From NCBI GenBank assembly GCA_902605445.1, contig CACLCL010000002.1, positions 1 to 64,000 on the forward strand: a stretch of DNA of 64,000 nt. Reading direction: 5' to 3'. Under the pieces are notes generated by a model, which was not told where the DNA came from, did no database searches, and worked only from the letters and a program-made list of their open reading frames with translations. The DNA comes from an uncultured Bacteroidota bacterium (lineage in GTDB: Bacteria; Bacteroidota; Bacteroidia; Flavobacteriales; Flavobacteriaceae). The position numbers were made by a program, and so were the translations under genes. Shown piece by piece: positions 8,056 to 14,340 of the stretch. The stretch's first letter is position 1, and each line of letters opens with the position of its first letter.

Positions 8056-9258
8056 ATGAATAATACACACTCTTCGAGTGACGATCACATCGTTGCTCTT
8101 CAATTCAAAACAATCAGAAACATTTCATCAAAAAGAGACTCCTTCAAGGGAAGGAAAATTCTTGTTGGTTTAGTAGACACCACTGAATTACTAAAGCTTG
8201 GTAAAGACTCTGGTGACGGTAAATTAACCACTAATGTTGCTGATAAAAAAGCTAATGTTAGAGATGCTGTTGTAGCAAAAAAAGGAAAAATGATTTCGGT
8301 AAAGACAGGAGTCACTAAAGAAATCTACAGTAGTCTTGAAAACGAACCTGATATTTTCCATTTCCTTAATAACGGAATCACTATTCTGTGTGATAGAAGT
8401 GAGGAAAATAAGGAAAAACCTGGTTATTTATCTCTGAAAAATCCAAGTATTGCTAATGGTGGTCATACCCACGATGTAATTAGAGCTTTTCACCATAATC
8501 ATCCTGCATCCAACGATGCACTTTGTAAAGTTGAAGTTATATATGTTGACATAAAGCATAAAGAAAATCAGGATTTAGATGATGAAATTTCAATTGCTAG
8601 AAACACCCAAAAGAAAGTAGCTGATGTAAGTATTGCTGGTAAAAGAGGTATTTTAGATGATCTTCATTGGCTTAATAATCAGGATATTGGGAGATCAGAA
8701 ACTGATAAACATAAATTTGACCCACTAAAACTTCTTCAAGTTACCTTTTTATTGTGTCCAGATTCTATGTGGAATAAGTGGGAAGATAGAAACCTAAACA
8801 GAGCATCAGTATACAGTGCAAAAAGTAGCTGTTTAAAAACATACAGAAAATTTCATAATGATAACTTGGAGGCTAAGAAGTTTATTGATAAGGTCAGTTC
8901 AGAAGCTTTAAAATTATATTTTGAGTTTCAAAGAACAGATATAATTAAAGGAATGTTTAAACAAATCAAAAGTGACTCTTACACAGACCTTGGTGATGGC
9001 AAGTATCGACTAAAAGATGGATGGATTCTACCAATAATCTCTGCTTTATCACACTTTTTGGATACCAAAACCTTCAAGGTAAATATGCCAAGTGAGAAAC
9101 TATTGCGTGGAATTATTGCTAGTATTTATGAAAGCGGGTATGAAAATGAGAAAAATGTTCAGTTACTAGGAAAAAATTCTCAATCTTATACACAAGTTCT
9201 TAGATTACTTCAATCTGAATTTGATCTTGAGTCGCTAGGCAAACAAACGTTTAAGTAA
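8056..9258 (+). CDS. AIPR (abortive infection phage resistance)-like protein
   Basis: 400 residues, soluble. The core FHFLNNGITILCD (about residues 98-110), followed by a strand and PSIANGGHTHDVIRAF (about 129-145), matches the NNGIT / NGxQT signature of the AIPR family (PF10592). The later stretch ISIARNTQKKVADVSI corresponds to the family's 'NxQ' segment. AIPR proteins occur in phage-defence loci, alone or with restriction genes; their mechanism is poorly defined. The second motif has H in place of the usual Q (NGGHTH). At 400 residues it is shorter than many members. It is the only intact gene between two tRNA-Thr-derived repeats, and its DNA looks less AT-rich than that of its neighbours, so horizontal arrival is likely. 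The family call rests on motif recognition alone. Confidence 0.65.
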   Translation: MNNTHSSSDDHIVALQFKTIRNISSKRDSFKGRKILVGLVDTTELLKLGKDSGDGKLTTNVADKKANVRDAVVAKKGKMISVKTGVTKEIYSSLENEPDIFHFLNNGITILCDRSEENKEKPGYLSLKNPSIANGGHTHDVIRAFHHNHPASNDALCKVEVIYVDIKHKENQDLDDEISIARNTQKKVADVSIAGKRGILDDLHWLNNQDIGRSETDKHKFDPLKLLQVTFLLCPDSMWNKWEDRNLNRASVYSAKSSCLKTYRKFHNDNLEAKKFIDKVSSEALKLYFEFQRTDIIKGMFKQIKSDSYTDLGDGKYRLKDGWILPIISALSHFLDTKTFKVNMPSEKLLRGIIASIYESGYENEKNVQLLGKNSQSYTQVLRLLQSEFDLESLGKQTFK

Positions 9259-9264
9259 AATTTA

Positions 9265-9315
9265 GTAAGGAAATCAAGTAATTCCCGAGAATTCAACTCG
9301 GGAGTTCTTCCTTAC
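9265..9315 (+). other. nested hairpin just after the AIPR-like gene
   Basis: GTAAGGAA (9265-9272) pairs with TTCCTTAC (9308-9315). Inside, TCCCGAG (9283-9289) pairs with CTCGGGA (9297-9303) around a 7-base loop. The inner stem is the tRNA T-arm remnant; the outer left arm is not from the tRNA. There is no T-run, so it is not a standard terminator, though it could act as an mRNA 3' structure. Confidence 0.5.
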
Positions 9316-9323
9316 CAAAGAAG
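9284..9323. repeat. degenerate direct repeat copy 2 of tRNA-Thr 3' part
   Basis: Forty bases with 35 identities to 11111-11150 of the tRNA-Thr(GGT) gene, in the same orientation as copy 1 and the intact gene. It lies 25 bp downstream of the AIPR-like gene. Differences fall in the T-loop, the variable region and near the anticodon stem. An AGCGCTCT about 55 bp further on also occurs in the tRNA D-arm region, but that short match could be chance. Confidence 0.75.
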
Positions 9324-9386
9324 ATATAAGAATATAAATCAAAATATTTATGAGGAAAAGGTCAGCAGGCACTTATTTAGCGCTCT

Positions 9387-9584
9387 TTAGTTACTGAGTG
9401 AATTTCTCTTATTAATAAAACACTCAATAGCCTGTAGTTTTCCCACCTCCCACTCTCTCCAGCTGTACTCTCTTTCAACGTGAGGAAACATCATCAAACC
9501 ACATTCTCAATGTTGAATATCTAAAGTGTGGAATAGCTCGTGAAACATTATATATGCCCTTTTCGAGGGAGATGCATTATTCAT
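9387..9584 (-). pseudogene. possible remnant of a metzincin-like metalloprotease
   Basis: Downstream of the TPR gene, in a frame starting with an ATG that overlaps its stop, the minus strand reads AYIMFHELFHTLDIQH, then TGA, then ECGLMMFPHVEREY and on to a TAA. HExxHxxxxxH followed by an LMMFP Met-turn-like element resembles a zinc protease active site. One in-frame TGA splits it, and the N-terminal domain expected for such enzymes is absent. Including the stops it is 66 codons. It may be a decayed fragment or a chance likeness. Together with the repeat and hairpin it fills most of the 318-bp gap between the two genes. Confidence 0.3.
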
Positions 9585-10944
9585 TTCTATTACAGATAGG
9601 ACCTAACATTTTTTCATATTCAGGGTTTCCTAGTTCAGCAGCTTTCTTGACATCTGCACACGCCCCTGAAACGTCATTAATTGTTGCTTTTGCAACTCCT
9701 CTAACTCCAAAAGCGTACGGAAGATTTGGTTTTAGTTCAATAGCCTTGTTACAATCAAAAATTGCCTCATAAGTTTTTTTAATAAATATTTTAGCTTCAG
9801 CAATTCTCACATATATATTATATGCTTTTGGGTTACTAGGATAATATTCTAACCCTTTTTCTAAATCTTTTATACCCCCTTCTCTATTGCCTAATTTTAT
9901 TCTGATGTCTCCACGTTTAAGATATACGTTTGGATTAGCATATTCTTCACCATTTTTTTCATATAATTCAATTGCTTTTGAGTAATCTTTTTCAGCTTGA
10001 ATATTGTCACCATCAGAAACCTTGGTGTCTGCCTGGGACTCATAATACTCACCTGGTAGCTCTTTGCCACTCTCTTTTCTAGCAAAGGCTATCAATTCGT
10101 TTCTTAAAAAATCAGAAAGTTTTCTAACATTTTCAGGAAAATCTGATATATTACTTAAAGGTATATCTTCTAAGTCTTTAGGGAATATTTGAATTCTTCT
10201 AATAGCATCTGCAGTATTTGGAACCTGTTGTGCTCTCGGAAATTTTTCTAAAAATTCATCTAATTTTGCGTCAGGAACATTATATGTTCTATAGTCATAT
10301 TCCCATCGTGTCAAATCTGTTCTAATAACACCATTTTCATCAAATTTAGGTTCGGGTTTCATCCACTCTTTTGGCTCCCAAAAGCTTTCCATCTCTTCAT
10401 CATAATCTGGAGTATTTGATGTTTCAAAATGAATTTGCCATAGAAGTCCTACAAATCTGTCTATTTGATTTATATCCCCAAAATTATATGATTCAGTAAT
10501 ATTTAAATCTCGATATATTTTTTGATTATTTATTTTATTAATTTTTAAAAAATTGACAATTTTTTCTTTAGTTATTATTTCAGAAAAAAACGACATTATA
10601 ATTTTATAATTAATTCCTTTTGAAGATACGTCTATGTGTCTAATACCTCTCCGGTCCCAAATTAATTGGGCAACAAAATTATAATGGTCTTTAACTTTTG
10701 AGTAAGGATAAATAAAGTTACTTTCTGGCGAATAGTCTGGTTGATCTGAGTAATAAAACTCTTTACCTCCCTTTTTTAATTCAAATCTGGAACTAATGCT
10801 CAAACCACTCATCATAAATTTTGGGTCATCATAAAAGATGTCCTGTTGTCTTGATAGTTCTTTTTGCAATGATTCAATCGACATAACCTGTGACATTGAG
10901 CTCAGTGAAACCAGTAGCGTAACCGTAAGTATTAGGTATCTCAT
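9577..10944 (-). CDS. secreted TPR-repeat protein
   Basis: 455 residues. A signal peptide (LLVSLSSMSQ) is followed by a large unrecognised N-terminal domain (about 20-290). The C-terminal 150 residues contain about three to four tetratricopeptide repeats (AEKDYSKAIELYEKNGE; YLKRGDIRIKLGNREGGIKDLEKGLEYYP; EAIFDCNKAIELKPNLPYAFGVRGVAKA). It ends with an ACADVKKAAELGN stretch typical of TPR/Sel1-like secreted proteins of Flavobacteriia. TPRs mediate protein contacts; no enzyme motif is visible and no T9SS tail. It lies inside the tRNA-Thr-bounded segment and ends beside a possible protease remnant. It could be cargo or older chromosomal DNA caught between repeats. Confidence 0.65.
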   Translation of the reverse strand: MRYLILTVTLLVSLSSMSQVMSIESLQKELSRQQDIFYDDPKFMMSGLSISSRFELKKGGKEFYYSDQPDYSPESNFIYPYSKVKDHYNFVAQLIWDRRGIRHIDVSSKGINYKIIMSFFSEIITKEKIVNFLKINKINNQKIYRDLNITESYNFGDINQIDRFVGLLWQIHFETSNTPDYDEEMESFWEPKEWMKPEPKFDENGVIRTDLTRWEYDYRTYNVPDAKLDEFLEKFPRAQQVPNTADAIRRIQIFPKDLEDIPLSNISDFPENVRKLSDFLRNELIAFARKESGKELPGEYYESQADTKVSDGDNIQAEKDYSKAIELYEKNGEEYANPNVYLKRGDIRIKLGNREGGIKDLEKGLEYYPSNPKAYNIYVRIAEAKIFIKKTYEAIFDCNKAIELKPNLPYAFGVRGVAKATINDVSGACADVKKAAELGNPEYEKMLGPICNRNE

Positions 10945-11041
10945 AGTTTTAGTTGATTATTATATCTACAAGTTAGTGAAAAAGTTATATATATTTTAGG
11001 TATATGTCTTGGCAAGAGGACTATCCAAAACGTCAGTTTAC

Positions 11042-11061
11042 ATTTGACCTAAATTTGACCT
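11042..11061. repeat. two ATTTGACCT direct repeats, 11-bp period
   Basis: ATTTGACCT occurs at 11042-11050 and again at 11053-11061, one helical turn apart, 43 bp from the 3' end of the tRNA-Thr gene and within the accessory segment. The position and spacing would suit paired protein-binding sites, for example recombinase arm sites, but no protein is identified. Confidence 0.45.
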
Positions 11062-11103
11062 TTACTTAAGAAAAAGATAGTTGAAAATGGCTATTAACAG
11101 ATG

Positions 11104-11175
11104 AGCCAATGCCGAGAATTGAACTCGGGACCTCTTCCTTACCAAGGAAGCGCTCTACCACTGAGCTACACCGGC
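11104..11175 (-). tRNA. tRNA-Thr (GGT)
   Basis: A 72-nt cloverleaf. The acceptor GCCGGTG pairs with CATTGGC (with G-U pairs), followed by discriminator U. The D-arm is GCTC/GAGC, the anticodon stem CTTCC/GGAAG encloses TTGGTAA (anticodon GGT), and the T-arm is CCGAG-TTCAATT-CTCGG. CCA is not encoded. It is the last of four co-oriented tRNAs, and its 3' part is duplicated at 7831-7875 and in degenerate form at 9284-9323, so it appears to be an integration target. Confidence 0.95.
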
Positions 11176-11189
11176 TAGTGATTTTTTTG

Positions 11190-11262
11190 AGCGGGAGACC
11201 GGGTTCGAACCGGCGACATTCAGCTTGGAAGGCTGACGCTCTACCAACTGAGCTACTCCCGC
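11190..11262 (-). tRNA. tRNA-Gly (TCC)
   Basis: A 73-nt cloverleaf with acceptor GCGGGAG/CTCCCGC, anticodon stem TCAGC/GCTGA around CTTCCAA (anticodon TCC) and T-arm CCGGTTCGAACCCGG. It lies 14 bp upstream of tRNA-Thr(GGT), in the conserved Thr-Tyr-Gly-Thr order known from many bacteria. Confidence 0.95.
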
Positions 11263-11269
11263 ATTTTTG

Positions 11270-11352
11270 TGGGGAGAGCAGGATTCGAACCTGCGAAGGT
11301 AAAAACCAACAGATTTACAGTCTGTCCTCGTTGGCCGCTTGAGTATCTCCCC
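11270..11352 (-). tRNA. tRNA-Tyr (GTA)
   Basis: An 83-nt tRNA with a long variable arm, acceptor GGGGAGA/TCTCCCC, anticodon stem ACAGA/TCTGT around CTGTAAA (anticodon GTA) and T-arm GCAGGTTCGAATCCTGC. Only 7 bp separate it from tRNA-Gly, so the cluster is one transcript. Confidence 0.95.
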
Positions 11353-11375
11353 GAATTAAATATTTTAAAGAACTG

Positions 11376-11449
11376 AGCCGATGGAGGGACTCGAACCCAC
11401 GACCTGCTGATTACAAATCAGCTGCTCTAGCCAGCTGAGCTACATCGGC
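11376..11449 (-). tRNA. tRNA-Thr (TGT)
   Basis: A 74-nt cloverleaf with acceptor GCCGATG/CATCGGC, anticodon stem GCTGA/TCAGC around TTTGTAA (anticodon TGT) and T-arm GTGGGTTCGAGTCCCTC. It is first of the four tRNAs in the direction of transcription and lies 89 bp downstream of the xerC stop. Confidence 0.95.
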
Positions 11450-11538
11450 TTATTTTTACAATAACCTCTGTAAAAATGGATAGCAAATGTAAATATTTAT
11501 TTCCTCAATCAAAACAAAAAATATTCTTTTTTGATTAA

Positions 11539-12435
11539 TCAGTTTTTACTCTTACTTCTGGGATGAGACTTTTTGAAAATTTTTTTTACTTCTTCAATCG
11601 ATCGGTTTGTGTAAACCTGGGTTGCAGCTAGGCTAGAATGGCCTAACAAGTCTTTTACAGAATTTAAATCTGCACCATTGTTTAATAGATGGGTAGCAAA
11701 AGAATGCCTTAGAATATGTGGACTTTTTTTGACTTTTGAGGAGAACAATTCAAAATATTTTTTGGTTATTCTATAAACCAATTTATCGTACATTTTTTTT
11801 CCACTAATTGTTAAAAACAAATAATCCTCATCAATTATATTTTCTATTTTTTTTCTAAATTCTAAATAAGTGTAAATTAATTGAATTGACGAGTCAATTA
11901 AGGGTATAAATCTTTCCTTATTTCTTTTTCCAAGGACCTTTATTGTTTTATTGGAAAAATCAATGTTATTTATTTTTAAACCTATCAGTTCCTGCCTTCT
12001 GACTCCAGTACTGTAAAGCATTTCTAATATTAGAAAATCTCTATATCCTTCAAAGTTCTTATCAAAATTGCTTGGATTTAGTGTTTCTGATATTTCAGAT
12101 TCTGAAAAAGGAAGTTGGATTGTTGATTTAGTTTTTAAAGCTTTGTGTCGTTGTAATGGGTTACTTTTAATTGCTTGAATCTTCATTAAAAATTTATAGT
12201 ATGTATTTAAACTTGATATCTTTCTGTTGACAGTGGCATTTGAAATACCAGCATTCACAAGCTCCACTATCCATGCTCTAATGTGTGTATAATCTGCTTT
12301 ATCTATATAAATTATCTCAAAAGCTTTTTTACAAAATTTTTTAAATGAATTTAAATCATTTTCGTAGGCAATAATTGTCTTGGGCGAATATTTTCTTTCA
12401 AGAGATAGATATTCAAAAAAAGGATTAAAACTCAT
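11539..12435 (-). CDS. xerC: tyrosine recombinase XerC-like
   Basis: 298 residues, the usual length of XerC/XerD. The N-terminal SAM-like core-binding domain covers about residues 1-95, the catalytic domain about 110-295. The catalytic set is visible: R146 (TGVRRQEL), H240 and R243 (HILRHSFATH), H266 (LLGHSS) and nucleophile Y275 (TQVYT). With its partner it resolves chromosome dimers at dif. It follows rpsU on the same strand and precedes the tRNA cluster; rpsU-xerC is a typical pairing in Flavobacteriia. This context marks it as the housekeeping enzyme and not the island's integrase, although it is only about 360 bp from the tRNA attachment site. Confidence 0.9.
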   Translation of the reverse strand: MSFNPFFEYLSLERKYSPKTIIAYENDLNSFKKFCKKAFEIIYIDKADYTHIRAWIVELVNAGISNATVNRKISSLNTYYKFLMKIQAIKSNPLQRHKALKTKSTIQLPFSESEISETLNPSNFDKNFEGYRDFLILEMLYSTGVRRQELIGLKINNIDFSNKTIKVLGKRNKERFIPLIDSSIQLIYTYLEFRKKIENIIDEDYLFLTISGKKMYDKLVYRITKKYFELFSSKVKKSPHILRHSFATHLLNNGADLNSVKDLLGHSSLAATQVYTNRSIEEVKKIFKKSHPRSKSKN

Positions 12436-12488
12436 AGCTTCTGTAATACTGCAATAAGTTAAATTAAAATCTGAAAAAAACAGAGAAA

Positions 12489-12683
12489 TTATATACTTTC
12501 TTTGTCTTTAAGTCTTTGAATATGTTGAGCTCTTTGAACAACAGCTCTTTTTTTAATGGATGGCTTGATAAACTCTTTTCTAGTTTGTAGTGACTTTTTT
12601 GTACCAGTTTTATCAAATTTTCTTTTAAAACGTTTTAGCGCTCTATCAATATTTTCTCCATCTTTTACAGGTATTATTAGCAT
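12489..12683 (-). CDS. rpsU: 30S ribosomal protein bS21
   Basis: 64 residues, basic, with the family's opening LIIPVKDGENIDRALKRFKRKFDKTG and Arg/Lys-rich helices after it. bS21 sits near the anti-Shine-Dalgarno end of 16S rRNA in the small subunit. It has a strong Shine-Dalgarno (listed separately), which is rare in this phylum and known in Flavobacterium to tie rpsU translation to bS21 supply. It is followed by xerC, 53 bp downstream. Confidence 0.95.
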   Translation of the reverse strand: MLIIPVKDGENIDRALKRFKRKFDKTGTKKSLQTRKEFIKPSIKKRAVVQRAQHIQRLKDKESI

Positions 12684-12690
12684 ATTACAA

Positions 12691-12700
12691 ACCTCCTTTC
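12691..12700 (-). promoter_or_regulatory. unusually strong Shine-Dalgarno of rpsU
   Basis: The minus strand reads GAAAGGAGGT, then 7 bases, then ATG. This is a near-perfect anti-Shine-Dalgarno complement. Most starts in this window have only A-rich leaders, as is usual in Bacteroidota, so this one stands out. It supports the rpsU start and suggests autoregulation by bS21. Confidence 0.8.
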
Positions 12701-12714
12701 TTTAGAATTTGATG

Positions 12715-12722
12715 CAAATATA
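12715..12722 (-). promoter_or_regulatory. -7 box of rpsU
   Basis: Minus-strand TATATTTG matches TAnnTTTG exactly, 31 bp upstream of the rpsU ATG, so the leader would be about 25 nt and include the Shine-Dalgarno. Confidence 0.6.
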
Positions 12723-12760
12723 GTATAAAATTTATGTTTCTGGTGAAGTAAATAAAAAAA

Positions 12761-14284
12761 TTATTTATTTATCGCTTTAAGATATTTTTTCAACTGTTCT
12801 TTAACAATTGGGAATAAGAAATATAAACCTATCATATTTGGGAAAACCATAGCAAATATCATAGCGTCTGAAAATGCCCAAATAGAATTCATACTCGCAG
12901 CAGCACCAATTACAACAAAAATTAAAAATAAAATCTTGTAAGTAAGGTCAGCAACTTTACCTCTTCCAAATAGAAATTTCCAGGACTGCAAACCGTAATA
13001 TGACCAAGATATCATTGTTGATACTGCAAATAATACGATTGCAATAGTTAAAAATATGCTCGAGTAAGGAATAAACTCTGCAAAAGCACGCTGAGTTATT
13101 TCAGGGCCTTCAAAAGCAACACCGTTAATATAAATTTCTCCAAGACCATTACCACCGTATTCAAAATATCCTCCAAAATTAAATATGATTATAACTAAAG
13201 CAGTCATTGTACAAATTACTACAGTGTCAATAAATGGCTCCAATAATGCTACTAATCCCTCAGAAGCTGAATATTTTGTCTTAACTGCCGAGTGAGCAAT
13301 TGATGCAGAACCAGCCCCTGCTTCATTAGAAAAAGCGGCTCTTTGAAAACCTATCATTAATACCCCTATAATACCACCGACTCCAATAGCAGTAGGATTA
13401 AAAGCTTCATTGATAATTAAAGTTACGGCATCATCAATAGAAGAAAAGTTTATAGCTAGTATATATACACAAGCCAAGACATATAATAAAGCCATAAAAG
13501 GAACAACCCTCTCGGTAACTGATGCAATTCTTTTAATCCCACCAATAATAATTAATCCAACTATCCCGGCCATAATTAAACCAATAATTGCACCAGCACT
13601 GGTACTTTCTAGACCTAAAAGTTGTTTAATCGCAAGAGTTGCGGTGTTTGACTGTGCTGCATTTCCACCACCAAAAGATCCTCCAATACAAAATATTGCA
13701 AACAATGATGCAGCTACAGTACCTAGTGTCTTAAAACCTTTAGATTTTAGTCCTTTGCTGATATAATACATTGGACCACCATAAACTACTCCATTATCAT
13801 CAACATCTCTAAAATGAACCCCTAACGTACATTCAACAAATTTAGTTGACATACCTAGTAATCCACAAACAATCATCCAGAAAGTTGCACCAGGTCCTCC
13901 AAGTGCTATTGCCAATGCAACACCTGCTATATTACCATTTCCAACAGTTCCAGAAACCGCAGTTGCTAAAGCTTGAAAATGAGAGACTTCACCATCTTTT
14001 GAATCTGTTTTTTCTAATTTATCGTACTTTCCCCTTACAACATTGATAGCAGTCCATAAATATCTAACATTGGGGAATACAAAATAAATGGTAAAAAATG
14101 CTGCACTACCAACAAGAAGATATATAACAAATGGATAATCCCCTAAGGGGTAAAAAACATACTTACTTGCAATGTCAGAAATTGGCTGAAAAGCTTCATC
14201 AATTCTCTGATCTAATCCTTTTTCTTGAGCAAAAATATTTGTCGGTATTAAAAACGAAATAAATAGTATAATAGAATTTTTCAT
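12761..14284 (-). CDS. alanine or glycine:cation symporter (AGCS family)
   Basis: 507 residues with about ten or more transmembrane helices. The family signatures are clear: GNGNIAGVALAIALGGPGA and FSNEAGAGSASIAHSA. The protein imports alanine or glycine with sodium at the inner membrane. An N-terminal signal-like segment ending FAQ precedes the first core helix, a common feature of Bacteroidota members. It stands alone, about 56 bp downstream of nothing but AT-rich DNA, with the cysteine synthase-like gene next on the same strand. No riboswitch is apparent in its leader. Substrate preference is not decided by the sequence. Confidence 0.9.
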   Translation of the reverse strand: MKNSIILFISFLIPTNIFAQEKGLDQRIDEAFQPISDIASKYVFYPLGDYPFVIYLLVGSAAFFTIYFVFPNVRYLWTAINVVRGKYDKLEKTDSKDGEVSHFQALATAVSGTVGNGNIAGVALAIALGGPGATFWMIVCGLLGMSTKFVECTLGVHFRDVDDNGVVYGGPMYYISKGLKSKGFKTLGTVAASLFAIFCIGGSFGGGNAAQSNTATLAIKQLLGLESTSAGAIIGLIMAGIVGLIIIGGIKRIASVTERVVPFMALLYVLACVYILAINFSSIDDAVTLIINEAFNPTAIGVGGIIGVLMIGFQRAAFSNEAGAGSASIAHSAVKTKYSASEGLVALLEPFIDTVVICTMTALVIIIFNFGGYFEYGGNGLGEIYINGVAFEGPEITQRAFAEFIPYSSIFLTIAIVLFAVSTMISWSYYGLQSWKFLFGRGKVADLTYKILFLIFVVIGAAASMNSIWAFSDAMIFAMVFPNMIGLYFLFPIVKEQLKKYLKAINK

Positions 14285-14340
14285 GTTGTATTTAAATGGA
14301 ACCTACAATATGAGAAAAAAAATAAGTATATGAAAATTTT

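Noticed and set aside
9505-9510. The in-frame TGA in the protease-like remnant as a selenocysteine codon
   Set aside because: No N-terminal domain is present, no SECIS-type structure was recognised and selenoproteins are uncommon in this group. Decay or chance is simpler.
9554-9772. 72-codon plus-strand ORF
   Set aside because: It is antisense to the TPR repeats of the secreted TPR gene.
11109-11342. 77-codon plus-strand ORF across the tRNA cluster
   Set aside because: It runs antisense through three tRNA genes and its residues reflect tRNA sequence.
11539-12435. XerC-like recombinase as the integrase of the tRNA-Thr segment
   Set aside because: It has the length, motifs and rpsU neighbourhood of the housekeeping XerC and lies outside the repeats, so its nearness to the tRNA attachment site is not evidence of a role in the element.
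13410-13766. 118-codon plus-strand ORF
   Set aside because: It lies fully antisense to the AGCS symporter gene; its Ile/Pro-rich content is the mirror of membrane helices.
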